Of a stretch of 64,000 nucleotides of DNA, positions 1 to 9,067 are shown one piece after another. The stretch's first letter is position 1. Every line of letters starts with the position of its first letter. The DNA comes from Bradyrhizobium sp. JYMT SZCCT0428 (GTDB lineage: Bacteria; Pseudomonadota; Alphaproteobacteria; Rhizobiales; Xanthobacteraceae): NCBI RefSeq assembly GCF_018131075.1, contig NZ_JAFCLS010000003.1, positions 186,001 through 250,000 on the forward strand, written 5' to 3'. The position numbers and the translations under genes are program-made. The notes beneath the pieces are model-generated. The model saw only the letters and a list, made by a program, of their open reading frames with translations. It was not told the origin of the DNA and did no database searches.

Positions 1-1
1 C

Positions 2-2917
2 AGGATCGGACGGGCGCAGCAAACCCTCCGCCGGACGCTCCGGCTGCGCCGGGGTCAGCAACCACGATGGAAAATCGATCGATGGCGTCTTTGCCGGCGC
101 AACCGATCCCGTGGCAGGCGCGACTTTCTCGGAACGAGAATAGCGTTTCACGACGCCGCTCGATGTCTTGATCTCCTCGAGCTGCAATTCGGAACGGTCG
201 AGGCCCTTGCCGATAAGATCATACCAGGAGGAGGGGCGAACGTCCTTCCTGTTGCCGGGCATGCAGCCACCGACGATCAGGCGATCGGCCGCGCGCGTCA
301 TCGCCACGTAAAGCAGGCGGCGGTATTCATCCTCGGTATCGCCTAGCATCGCCGCCCGTGCGGTGACGAGGGCAGGGGGATCCTCTGCCTTGCGGCCGGC
401 CCAAACCACGATCCCGGGGGTGTGCGGACCAGCATTGCCCTGCGGCAGGTTGATGAGTCGCAGCCGCTGCGTATCCGAGGGAGATGTCGTGGTGTCGACC
501 AGGAACACCACGGACGCCTCCAGGCCCTTGGCGCCATGCACGGTCATGACGCGAACTTCGTCGCGCGAGATTTCCATGTCGCGCTTGACCTCGGTGTCGG
601 CCGCACGCAGCCACGCCATGAAGCCCTGCAGCGAGGCCGGCGCCTTGCGCTCGTAGCTCAGCGCAAGTTCCAGAAATTCATCGAGCGCATCATTGGCTTC
701 ATGCCCGAGCCGGTTCAGGATCCGCGCACGGCCGCCGTCGCCGCCAAGCAGCCAGGAATAGAAGGCAAACGGCGTCGCGTTGGCGACGCGTCGCTCGCAT
801 TGCTCCAGTCGCCAGAGCGCGTCCCTCAGCCCTGCATCGGTCGCGGCCCGCGCGCTCAGTGCCGCGCGCAACGATCCCTTGCGCTGCCACGCCAGCTTGA
901 ACAGATCGTCGTCGGTGAGGCCGAACAGCGGGCTCTTCAGGGCGACCGCCAGCGCCAGATCGTCCTGCGGCAGCAGCAGCGCGTCCGCCAGATTCATCAG
1001 GTCGATGGCCGCGATGTGCTCAGTCAGTTTGAGTCGGTCGGCGCCGGCAACCGGGACATTTGCGTGCTTCAACGCCTGGATCACCGCATCGAACGCATTG
1101 CCACGCCGGCGCACCAGCACCAGCATGTCGCCATATCGCAGTGGACGGCGGCTAGCTGCGCTGCCGGTCATGGTGCCGCTTTCGACCAGCGCTTTGATCT
1201 CGGCTTGAATCCGCCGGGCGAGCTTTACCTCGGGACTGGTCACTGCGACGCCGTCGAACGGCGCGCGCCAGCCTTCCATATCAGGCCTGTCGTCGGCTAC
1301 GGCCAATTCCCAGAGATCGATCAGGCTGGGACCGGCGTCTTCCAGCGCATGATGGATCGGGTATCCGTTCTCGACCGCGTGGATACTGCGGAATATCTCC
1401 TGCTCGCGGAAAACATGATCGACCGAATGCAGGATCGCCGGCCCGGAACGAAACGAATAGTTGAAAGATACCGGATCGAATTTCAGGCCGGCATCCTCGA
1501 ATTTCTTCTTCAGCGCCCGCCGACGCAGGTCGAACTCACGGGGGGCCGCGCCCTGAAACGAAAAGATCGACTGTTTCTCGTCGCCGACCGCGAACACGGT
1601 GCGCATCACGCCGTCGCGTGCGCCGGCGCCGGAGGTGAATTCGGAAATGATGTGCGCGACAATGTCCCATTGCCGCGGACTGGTGTCCTGCGCCTCGTCG
1701 ATCAGCACATGATCGACGCCGCGGTCGAGCTTGTAATGGACCCAGCCGGAGGAGACGCGGTCCAGCATCTGAAGCGTCTTGTCGATCAGATCGTCATAAT
1801 CGAGCAGTCCACGTTCCAGCTTCTCGCGCCGGTAATTCGCGGCAGAAGCGGTTGCGATATGCAGCAGCGCCTCGGTGCGGTCGCGGGCCGTCACGGCGCG
1901 GCGGCGTTCGATCAGCGGCGCGATGCGATCGGCCTCGGATTCGAACAGGCGACCAATGGCCGGATTGTTGTCGACGAATTTTTTCGTCACCACCGATTTG
2001 CGGCGCGTGCGGTCGGCCTCGGTTAGAAACACGCCGAGATATTCTTCGACCTGCGCAGCGCCGGTGAACATCAGTCCTGAACGAAGCCGGGCGGCCTGAT
2101 CCTGGTCGGTCTTGCTTCCGGTGTCGAGAACGCGCGCGATCGCCTCCCATTCAGATTGCGGCAGGTTCGGTCCATCGACGATGTCGCGCTCGACATCTTC
2201 GATGCGGTCCTCGGGATCGACACCCAGAGCTGCGGAGGTCTGCCTCGCCGCGGCGTGGGCGCTGCCGGCGGTGTCCGTCCATGCCATGAAATGATCGCGG
2301 CTCAGGCAAGCCTCGCGCACAACCTCCTTGAAGGTGACGTCGGCGGCACTGGCCATCGCCATCCGGAGCGCCCGGCCGGTCGCGCTGTCGGGGTGGCGCG
2401 ATGCCTCCAGAAACACCGCGAGATTGGCGCGCTCCATCATCTCGTTCTGGTCGCGGTCGTCGAGCACGGCGAAGCGCGCGGGCACATTGGCCTCGAACGG
2501 GAATTGCTGCAGCAGGCGCGTGCACAGCGCGTGGATGGTCTGCACTTTCAGCCCGCCCGGCGTCTCCAGCGCGCAAGCAAAGAGCTGCCGCGCCGACTTT
2601 CGCAATTTTGCATTGGGATTCGCAATTCCCGCTTCCTTGATCGCGGCATCCAGCGAAGCATCGTCGAGCGTGACCCAATGGCCGAGCGTCGAGAACACGC
2701 GTTCCGCCATATTGGCGGCGGCGGCCTTGGTGAAGGTGATACAGAGGATCTTTTCCGGCGCCACGCCACCCAGCAGCAGCCGGATCACGCGTTGCACCAG
2801 CACATGGGTCTTGCCCGAGCCGGCATTGGCCGACACGAACGAGGACGCCGCCGGATCGGACGCGCGCGCCTGGGTGTCGCGCACATTGGGCGGAATGATG
2901 CGGGGAGCCTTCACCAT
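2..2917 (-). CDS. addA: AddA helicase-nuclease subunit, 3' end cut by window
   Basis: AddA is the UvrD-type 3'-5' helicase and nuclease subunit of AddAB, which resects double-strand breaks for RecA loading. The frame is open from an ATG at 2917 to the window edge, giving 972 codons. The family is usually about 1150-1180 aa, so the C-terminal nuclease domain lies outside. Visible motifs are Walker A ANAGSGKT near residue 30, Walker B-like LIDEAQDTSP near residue 410, and the helicase motif YVAMTRAADRL near residue 860. The ATG overlaps the addB stop by 7 nt (ATGGTGA), so the pair is translationally coupled. I checked the frame at the Walker A, Walker B and YVAMTR motifs and saw no frameshift. 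Confidence 0.95.
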   Translation of the reverse strand, partial: MVKAPRIIPPNVRDTQARASDPAASSFVSANAGSGKTHVLVQRVIRLLLGGVAPEKILCITFTKAAAANMAERVFSTLGHWVTLDDASLDAAIKEAGIANPNAKLRKSARQLFACALETPGGLKVQTIHALCTRLLQQFPFEANVPARFAVLDDRDQNEMMERANLAVFLEASRHPDSATGRALRMAMASAADVTFKEVVREACLSRDHFMAWTDTAGSAHAAARQTSAALGVDPEDRIEDVERDIVDGPNLPQSEWEAIARVLDTGSKTDQDQAARLRSGLMFTGAAQVEEYLGVFLTEADRTRRKSVVTKKFVDNNPAIGRLFESEADRIAPLIERRRAVTARDRTEALLHIATASAANYRREKLERGLLDYDDLIDKTLQMLDRVSSGWVHYKLDRGVDHVLIDEAQDTSPRQWDIVAHIISEFTSGAGARDGVMRTVFAVGDEKQSIFSFQGAAPREFDLRRRALKKKFEDAGLKFDPVSFNYSFRSGPAILHSVDHVFREQEIFRSIHAVENGYPIHHALEDAGPSLIDLWELAVADDRPDMEGWRAPFDGVAVTSPEVKLARRIQAEIKALVESGTMTGSAASRRPLRYGDMLVLVRRRGNAFDAVIQALKHANVPVAGADRLKLTEHIAAIDLMNLADALLLPQDDLALAVALKSPLFGLTDDDLFKLAWQRKGSLRAALSARAATDAGLRDALWRLEQCERRVANATPFAFYSWLLGGDGGRARILNRLGHEANDALDEFLELALSYERKAPASLQGFMAWLRAADTEVKRDMEISRDEVRVMTVHGAKGLEASVVFLVDTTTSPSDTQRLRLINLPQGNAGPHTPGIVVWAGRKAEDPPALVTARAAMLGDTEDEYRRLLYVAMTRAADRLIVGGCMPGNRKDVRPSSWYDLIGKGLDRSELQLEEIKTSSGVVKRYSRSEKVAPATGSVAPAKTPSIDFPSWLLTPAQPERPAEGLLRPSDP

Positions 2918-5900
2918 TCCTCGATCCCCAACCCGCCGGCCGCGGACCATTCCTTGATCCGGGCGAGATCGTCATAGGCGCCGTAGCGGTTCGACCACAT
3001 CGACAGGTTCAACGAAGTGTAGGCCTGGTTCTCGTCCTCGAATTTGCGGATCAGTTTTTCCAGCTCCAGCCGCGCGTAATCCGCCGCCTCGTCCGGCGGC
3101 TGCGGCGTGTCGTTATTCCTGATCTTCAGTTCCAGCGAACGATGCTCGCCCGGCGGGTTGTTGCCGCTCAGCCTGACATAGGCGAGTTCGGCGACCGACG
3201 AATCCGCGCCGATATCCTTGAAGCCGCCTTCGCGCAGGATCGCGGCTTCGAGCGTGAGTTGCGGCGACAGTCCCATCCGCACCTGCTTGCCGGTCGGCGG
3301 CTGGCCCGTCTTGTAGTCGAGGATCGCGAAGCGGCCGTCAGCGCGCTGCTCGATGCGATCGGCGCGGGCTGAAAGGATGAAGGTTCGTTCGTTGTCGAGC
3401 GGAATGCCGATCTCGCCCCTGATCTCGGCGTCGATCCGGTGGATGTGATCGCGGCGCGCCAGTTCCCAGTCGGCGAACCATGAGGCGATGCGCTGGAACC
3501 GCGGCCACCACAGCGCCCGCGCCTCGGGGCGCTCCATCAACGGCGCAAAAAACTTCTCGCCGATGCCGCGCAGCGCGAGCGCAGGCTGGGCGGGCAATGT
3601 GTCGGCGAAGGTCTTTGTAAATTCGCCGAGCGCTTCATGGATCGCCGAGCCGCGATCAGCGGCTGACAGTGGCATATCGACGGGATCGAGCGGGTCGAGC
3701 CGCAGAATGTATTTCGCGTAGATCGTGTAGGGATCGCGCAGCCAGTCCTCGATCGCCGTCACCGACAATTTCAATGGGCGCGTCGCGCGCGGCGGCCTTG
3801 GCGCGGGCTGCGGGATCGGCTCGATCTTTGCCGGCCGGTCGAGTTCGGCGGCGAAGCGGATATAGTCCTCGCCGGCCTGCGTGGCTTGCTTCCAGTGCTC
3901 TTCGCCGGCGACGGCCTCGAGCCGGTGCAGGAAGCGCGAGGCCACCGCCGGCGCGCCGCCGACTTTCGCCGAATGGGTCAGGATGACGTCGGTGTGGCCG
4001 AGCAGTTGCGCGAAGTCATGCGCTGACAGCCCGATGCGCCGCTCCGGCAGATCGAGGCCGAGTTCATGCCGCATCGGCCGGCTCAACCACGGATCGATCC
4101 GCGGTGACGGTGGCCACACGCCTTCGACCAGCCCGCCCAGAATCACGCGATCGGATTCGGTCAAGCGTGCTTCGAGCTGGCCATAGATGTGCAGATGCGC
4201 GCTCGCCGATTCCGGCCGCCGCACCATGCGGTCGGCGAAGGCGGTCTGGAACAATTCGGGATAATCAGCGAGTTGCACCATCAGCCCGCTCGGTTTCTGT
4301 TCGCCCAACAGATCGGCAAACGCCGAGGCCAGCGCCGATCCCTGGGCGCCCTCGAACACGACGGTGATTTCGGTTGGATCGGATGACAGGGCCATCAACA
4401 CCTCGCGGTGGCGGTGCGCCAGTTCAGCGAAGTCATAGGGCTGCGACGACGCCATGCTTTCCAGCGGCAATAGCGCCTGCTGCAGTGCCGAGATCAACGC
4501 TTGCGCCTGATCGAGTTCGTCATCCCGCAATCTGGCGCGCTGCTCGGACGCGTGGAGCGAGGAGGTCTCTCCATCCCTCAGTTTCCTGAGTTCAGCGCGA
4601 AAACGATCGAAGTCGCGCGCGAGGCCGTCACTTCCGGCTTGCGGCCGCGTACCGCGCAGCAGGGCCAGTTCCAGCACCTCGATGGCGTGTTTCAGCGCAC
4701 CATGCGCGCCACCCAGCCGGAATAGCGGGTGCTTCATCAGCGCCAGCAAGGTCGGGGGCTCCAGCCCTTTCGCTGCGGCTTGCGCCACCAGCCGCGCAAA
4801 GATTCCGGCGGAGGTATCCATCAGCGCGTCACCGCCGGAATCGTCGAATTCGAGGTTCCAGCGGCCGAGTGCTGCCATCACCCGCCGCGCCAGCGCACGG
4901 TCCGGCGTCACCAATGCCGCCGATTTGCCGAGATGCCGCGCCTCGCGCATGGCGACGGCGATCGCCAGCGCCTCCATCTCCGGATTGGGCGCCGCGACCA
5001 CCGCGAGGTTTTTCATGCCGCCCGAAATCTTCGCGGCAATGTCAGGCTGCTCCAGCCGGTCATGCCATTGTTCGGTCGCCGTCGACGGCCGCATCGTTTC
5101 GGAGACCAGCACGTCTCGTCCATCAGGCGCAGGCGTGCCCAGAATCTCGACGTCGCTGCGCTTGATACCGAACCGGTCCAAGAGCCCTTGCATGGCGAAT
5201 TGCGGATGGTTCGAGGCCAGCGGCGTGGTGAATTTGCCCTGCGCGTCTCTGATGCCGCCGATGGTCTGCCAGGCCGCGTCATCGAGATCGGTATCCAAGC
5301 CCGGCAGCACCACCGCGCCCTGTTTGAGCCTGGCGACGACGTGCAGGAATTTGGCGGTCGCGGGCATCGAGCCGGTCGAACCCGCCGCGATCACCGGGCC
5401 CTTGTGGTGAGCAGTCAGGCGCGCGGCCTCGGCGTCGATCAGAAGGTCGCGCCGCGCCGCCGGTTCGATCCGTCCGATTTCGTGCAAATGCTGCGGCCAC
5501 GCCTTGCGCGCGATGCGCAGGAATTCCAGAGAATGCTGCCAATATCGATCGAGCTGGTCCGGCACCAGTTTGTCGAGCGCATTCCAGTCGACGCCGCGGG
5601 TGACCATGTCGTCCATCAATCGCGCCAGATCGCCGGCCAGCGCCAGCGTCGAGGCAGGGCCGCCGACCACCAGCGGCGCGGAGACCGGCGTTTTGGCCCA
5701 CGCCGCCACCAGATGGGCCAGCGTCAGCCGCCGCTCGAGCTCGCCGAGCCGCGGCGGAATGTCGAGCGGCGCCACGCCACCGAATTGTTCGGAGCTTTCG
5801 GCGAACGCCAGTTCGTCCTCGTCGATATCGCCGAGCGCCACGATGCGCGGCAGGATCGCAGCATCCGTCTTCATCTCGTCGAGAAAGATCTCCCGCGCCA

Positions 5901-6057
5901 TCCGGCCGGCACGCCGGGTCGGCAGATAGAGCGTCGCCTGCGCCAGGTTCAGAGGATTGTTGCGCGCCTCGAATCCATCGACCAGCCGGCCATCGACCAG
6001 CGCCGCAATGACGGTGCGCAGAAGCGGCACGGATACGGGAACGCTGAAAACGCGCAT
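2911..6057 (-). CDS. addB: AddB, double-strand break repair nuclease subunit
   Basis: AddB is the inactivated-helicase/nuclease partner of AddA; it recognises recombination hotspots and degrades the 5' strand. The product is 1048 aa. The N-terminus (YLPTRRAGRMAREIFLDE) is typical of alphaproteobacterial AddB. A C-terminal PD-(D/E)XK nuclease domain carries ILDYKTGQPP, with catalytic D914 and K916, followed by the QLTLEAAIL helix. The classical P-loop is not evident, as expected for the alphaproteobacterial AddB group. It is directly upstream of addA and overlaps it by 7 nt. The gap to murU is about 215 bp and holds a repeat doublet, so addBA may have its own promoter. Confidence 0.95.
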   Translation of the reverse strand: MRVFSVPVSVPLLRTVIAALVDGRLVDGFEARNNPLNLAQATLYLPTRRAGRMAREIFLDEMKTDAAILPRIVALGDIDEDELAFAESSEQFGGVAPLDIPPRLGELERRLTLAHLVAAWAKTPVSAPLVVGGPASTLALAGDLARLMDDMVTRGVDWNALDKLVPDQLDRYWQHSLEFLRIARKAWPQHLHEIGRIEPAARRDLLIDAEAARLTAHHKGPVIAAGSTGSMPATAKFLHVVARLKQGAVVLPGLDTDLDDAAWQTIGGIRDAQGKFTTPLASNHPQFAMQGLLDRFGIKRSDVEILGTPAPDGRDVLVSETMRPSTATEQWHDRLEQPDIAAKISGGMKNLAVVAAPNPEMEALAIAVAMREARHLGKSAALVTPDRALARRVMAALGRWNLEFDDSGGDALMDTSAGIFARLVAQAAAKGLEPPTLLALMKHPLFRLGGAHGALKHAIEVLELALLRGTRPQAGSDGLARDFDRFRAELRKLRDGETSSLHASEQRARLRDDELDQAQALISALQQALLPLESMASSQPYDFAELAHRHREVLMALSSDPTEITVVFEGAQGSALASAFADLLGEQKPSGLMVQLADYPELFQTAFADRMVRRPESASAHLHIYGQLEARLTESDRVILGGLVEGVWPPSPRIDPWLSRPMRHELGLDLPERRIGLSAHDFAQLLGHTDVILTHSAKVGGAPAVASRFLHRLEAVAGEEHWKQATQAGEDYIRFAAELDRPAKIEPIPQPAPRPPRATRPLKLSVTAIEDWLRDPYTIYAKYILRLDPLDPVDMPLSAADRGSAIHEALGEFTKTFADTLPAQPALALRGIGEKFFAPLMERPEARALWWPRFQRIASWFADWELARRDHIHRIDAEIRGEIGIPLDNERTFILSARADRIEQRADGRFAILDYKTGQPPTGKQVRMGLSPQLTLEAAILREGGFKDIGADSSVAELAYVRLSGNNPPGEHRSLELKIRNNDTPQPPDEAADYARLELEKLIRKFEDENQAYTSLNLSMWSNRYGAYDDLARIKEWSAAGGLGIEEW

Positions 6058-6132
6058 GGGCTGCCTGATTCGAGGTCAGGGCAATATAGGGAGTGATGGC
6101 TCAATGGTCATGGGTGGGATGTAACTCTCCCA

Positions 6133-6261
6133 CGTCGTCCCGGCCAAGCGAAGCGCGAGCCGGGACCCATAACCACAGGGACAGGTTTTGCGAAAGGTGT
6201 TTGCTACCGAGCCCTTATCGATAGATCACGCGGTATGGGTCCCGGCGTTCGCCGGGACGAC
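6133..6261. repeat. REP-like inverted doublet between murU and addB
   Basis: Two palindromic units face each other. The first (6133-6171) reads CGTCGTCCCGG, a short centre, then CCGGGACCCATA. The second (6234-6261) is its inverse, TATGGGTCCCGG to CCGGGACGAC. They are separated by about 60 bp of unique sequence. The same architecture recurs at 31674-31793. Transcription would give stable hairpins, possibly acting as 3'-end stabilisers or terminators for murU. The family resembles REP/BIME elements; no transposase is nearby. Confidence 0.8.
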
Positions 6262-6272
6262 AATGGAGAGGG

Positions 6273-6995
6273 CTACGCCACGCTCTCCAGATACGCCTCT
6301 TCGGCGGCCTGCACCGCCTCGGGGGTTCCGACATGCATCCAGACGCCGTCGAGCCGCAGGCCGAACAGCCGCTCTTGCTCATTGGCCTGGTCGAACAATT
6401 TCGTCAGCGAGAACTCGCCCGCAGGCGCATCGGTAAACAGGGACGGCGACATGATCGCGGCGCCGGCATAGACGAACGGCACGACCTGATGTTCGCGCCG
6501 CTTGCGCAGCGCGCCGTCCGGCAGCATCGAGTAATCGCCGCGACCGGCATAACCGATGCTGCTGGTGGTCGGCGCCATCAACAGCAGGATATCCATGCGC
6601 GCGGGATTGAAGGTCTCGGCCAGCCGCGTCAGATTGGGCCGCACGCCGTCGATCCACATGGTGTCGGCGTTGAGATGGAAGAACGGCTCTGTGCCGAGCA
6701 AGGGCAGGGCCTTCACGACGGCGCCGCCGGTGCCGAGCACCTGATCGCGCTCGTCGGAAATGGTGATGCGGGGGCGGGTCCGGGAGGCGGTATGCTCGAT
6801 GATCTGGTCGGGCAGATAATGCACATTGACCACGGCTTCGCTGACACCGGCGCTGGCGAGCTTGTCCAGCACGTGATCGAGCAACGGCTGGCCCATCACG
6901 CGCACCAGCGGCTTTGGCATGTGGTCGGTCAAAGGGCGCATCCGCAGGCCGAGACCGGCGGCGAGGACCATGGCTTTCTTGGGCGTGACGGACAT
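6273..6995 (-). CDS. murU: MurU-like nucleotidyltransferase
   Basis: This is a sugar-phosphate nucleotidyltransferase of 240 aa. It begins MSVTPKKAMVLAAGLGLRMR, the G-x-G-x-R nucleotide loop of the NTP_transferase family, followed by PLTDHMPKPLVRV and the LNADTMWIDG metal-site segment. MurU converts N-acetylmuramate 1-phosphate to UDP-MurNAc in peptidoglycan recycling. The assignment is supported by the AmgK-type kinase encoded just upstream in the TsaE fusion, which would supply the substrate. Start choice: an ATG at 7079 would add 28 residues but has no convincing Shine-Dalgarno. The ATG at 6995 gives the usual family N-terminus, with AGGA close upstream. Mannose-1-phosphate guanylyltransferase is a less likely alternative. 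Confidence 0.85.
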   Translation of the reverse strand: MSVTPKKAMVLAAGLGLRMRPLTDHMPKPLVRVMGQPLLDHVLDKLASAGVSEAVVNVHYLPDQIIEHTASRTRPRITISDERDQVLGTGGAVVKALPLLGTEPFFHLNADTMWIDGVRPNLTRLAETFNPARMDILLLMAPTTSSIGYAGRGDYSMLPDGALRKRREHQVVPFVYAGAAIMSPSLFTDAPAGEFSLTKLFDQANEQERLFGLRLDGVWMHVGTPEAVQAAEEAYLESVA

Positions 6996-7133
6996 TTCCT
7001 GGAGTTCTCGAAACGGATCAGCGCTTCGGATCATATCACGGTGATTCGGTTGATCCAGCGACTGTGAGGCCATAGTCATTGCAGATGACGGCTGTAAGAC
7101 GACGGCTGTAAGAGGATTTGGGCGCGGCGGGGC

Positions 7134-7460
7134 TCATGCTTCGGCGGTCTCCGCGCCGCGCTTGCCGGCCGCCTTTTTCTTCTTGTCGCCCTGCTTCAGG
7201 AAATTGACGCCGATCTGGTCGCCATTGACCCAGGCCAGTTCGCAGCGGCGGTAGGCCAGTCCCGTGGACGACAGCAGCAGGAAGAATTCCTTCAGGTGCA
7301 GACCCTCGACGGAACCTTCCACCGTCAGCTTGGCGCCGGTCTCGGAGACGTCTTCCATCACGCACTCACGGCGCCAGGTGCCGTCGATGCCCATCATATG
7401 CGCCGGATAACCGCGCTCGAATGTAACGCGATCTCCCTTGCGCCGTTCTGATGTCGCCAT
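7134..7460 (-). CDS. PilZ-domain protein
   Basis: This is a 108-aa single-domain PilZ protein, a probable cyclic di-GMP receptor. The N-terminus MATSERRKGDRVTF supplies the RxxxR motif (R7, R11), and VSETGAKL near residue 35 supplies the (D/N)xSxxG motif, so ligand binding is plausible. The C-terminus is lysine-rich (DKKKKAAGKRG). The ATG at 7460 is preferred; an upstream in-frame extension to 7586 lacks domain content and would overlap the preceding gene. It sits 90 bp downstream of tsaE-amgK on the same strand, within the divL-amgK-murU cluster. Its downstream partner cannot be told from sequence. Confidence 0.85.
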   Translation of the reverse strand: MATSERRKGDRVTFERGYPAHMMGIDGTWRRECVMEDVSETGAKLTVEGSVEGLHLKEFFLLLSSTGLAYRRCELAWVNGDQIGVNFLKQGDKKKKAAGKRGAETAEA

Positions 7461-7549
7461 CGCCGTATTCCCGGATTTGAAGCAGCCGCTCGCACGCGCG
7501 GAGCATAGCCTTCGCCAGATTAGAACCGGGTTGGCTAACAAGTGGTAAA

Positions 7550-9067
7550 TCAGGAGCCCGGCGGCGGCACGTTGGCGGCGTACCATTCGCGAAAACCCGC
7601 CAGGGCCGGGTGGGCCAATGAACGAGTAAGATAGGTCCAGATTCGCGGCTGATGACGCAGATATTGCGGCTTGCCATCGCGCCGGTTGAGCCGCGCGAAC
7701 GTGCCGAGCAGGCGAGTATTCCGCTGCGCCGACATGATGGCGTAGAGCTCGGCGAAACCGGCCGGATCGAAATTGCTGTCGGCTGCGCGCCGCGCCTTGA
7801 TGTATCGGGTCAGCAGCGTCAGTTCGAGCGCCTCGGGCACGTCGATCCGCGCGTCCTGCAGCAGCGACACCAAGTCATAGGCGGCAGGTCCGAGCACCGC
7901 GTCCTGGAAATCGATGATGCCGACCCGCAGGATTCCGGAACGATCATCGAGCCAGATGATGTTGGGGGAATGGAAGTCGCGGATCACCCAGGTTCGCGGC
8001 GCGGAGGCCGGCTTCTTCAAGAGGTCTCGCCACATCGCAACGAATTCGTCGCGCAGCTCCTGGCTTGGTTCGACGCCGCGATCTGGCATGTACCACTCAA
8101 GCATCAGCCCCATCTCGACCAGCAACGCTTCGGTGTCGAACACGGGGATGGCGTGGGTCGATTGCAAGGTGAGCAGCAGGATGTCCGGCAGCGGCTCGCG
8201 ATGCAGCGCCGCCAGCATGTCGGTCGCGGCCTCGTAGCGTTCGACGATCGGTCGCGGCGGATCGCCTTGGACGATACCGGCGTGGCCGAAATCCTCGGTG
8301 ATCAGGAAACCGGCATCGAGATCCTGGTGGCGTATCGCCGGCGCCGAAAAGCCGCGTTCGCGCAAGCCGTTGGCGATGGCGACGAACGGCTTGACGTCTT
8401 CGGCCAGATGCACGGCGGCGCTGTAGGACTTTCCGTCATAGATCGCCGGGCCGTCCGGCCGCTTCGGCGAATTCATCAGGATGGCTGTGCCGTCCAGATG
8501 CAGCCGCGCATAGGAACGCGTCGAGGCATCGCCGGGCATACGCTCGCGCTGCGCTTCCAAAAAGCCTGATGTTTCGAGAAACTGGCGCAGCGCTTTAAGC
8601 CTCTCGACCTGCACCGCCGCCTTGCCGTGACCGGTAAACTCGGCGGCGCGTGCGCTGGACCCGAACGCGGGACGATGGCTGAAGGCAATGTCGATGCGGT
8701 CGTCCGGCAGCGCGTCCGCTGCGCGCTCCGGCCATTCGATCAACGCCAGCGCGCCCTCGGGCAGCGGCGACAGCCCGATTTCCTCCAGCTCGCTCGAATC
8801 GTTGATGCGATAGAGATCGGCATGAACGATCGGAAACGGCTGGTCATAGCTTTGCGCCAGCGTGAATGTCGGGCTCGGCACCTCCAGCGTCTCGTCGCTG
8901 GCGAGGTAGCGGATCATCGCGCGCGCCGCTGATGTCTTGCCGGCGCCGAGATCGCCGGACAGCGTGATTACATCGCCGGGGCCAACCAGCAGCGCCAGGT
9001 CGGCCATCAGTTGCGCGGTCGCGGTCTCGTTCGCGAGCGCCACCGAGAATGTCGCTGATACGCTCAT
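7550..9067 (-). CDS. tsaE: TsaE-AmgK fusion: t6A ATPase plus sugar kinase
   Basis: This is a two-domain protein of 505 aa. Residues about 1-155 are TsaE (YjeE), with Walker A GDLGAGKTS at 38-46 and the HADLYRI segment. TsaE drives the TsaBD complex that makes threonylcarbamoyladenosine at tRNA position 37. Residues about 165-500 are an aminoglycoside-phosphotransferase-type kinase with catalytic loop VIRDFHSPNIIW and metal motif IIDFQDAVLGPAAYDL. By family this is AmgK, the anomeric MurNAc/GlcNAc kinase of peptidoglycan recycling, and murU downstream fits. The ATG at 9067 overlaps the divL stop (ATGA), so a longer start at 9112 is rejected. The fusion may simply be ancestral in rhizobia. tsaB lies elsewhere, at 62.4 kb. 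Confidence 0.92.
   Translation of the reverse strand: MSVSATFSVALANETATAQLMADLALLVGPGDVITLSGDLGAGKTSAARAMIRYLASDETLEVPSPTFTLAQSYDQPFPIVHADLYRINDSSELEEIGLSPLPEGALALIEWPERAADALPDDRIDIAFSHRPAFGSSARAAEFTGHGKAAVQVERLKALRQFLETSGFLEAQRERMPGDASTRSYARLHLDGTAILMNSPKRPDGPAIYDGKSYSAAVHLAEDVKPFVAIANGLRERGFSAPAIRHQDLDAGFLITEDFGHAGIVQGDPPRPIVERYEAATDMLAALHREPLPDILLLTLQSTHAIPVFDTEALLVEMGLMLEWYMPDRGVEPSQELRDEFVAMWRDLLKKPASAPRTWVIRDFHSPNIIWLDDRSGILRVGIIDFQDAVLGPAAYDLVSLLQDARIDVPEALELTLLTRYIKARRAADSNFDPAGFAELYAIMSAQRNTRLLGTFARLNRRDGKPQYLRHQPRIWTYLTRSLAHPALAGFREWYAANVPPPGS

Noticed and set aside
422..2026. Long plus-strand open frame opposite addA
   Set aside because: It is antisense to addA in a GC-rich gene, has an Arg/Gln/Ala-biased composition and matches no family. 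Similar long frames opposite addB, infB, nusA, pnp, katG and the PhoH gene were rejected for the same reason.
6133..6261. CRISPR or integration site
   Set aside because: The palindromes form a pair, not an evenly spaced array. No cas gene, tRNA or integrase is present.
7461..7586. Longer start for the PilZ protein
   Set aside because: The added segment has no domain content and would overlap the end of tsaE-amgK.
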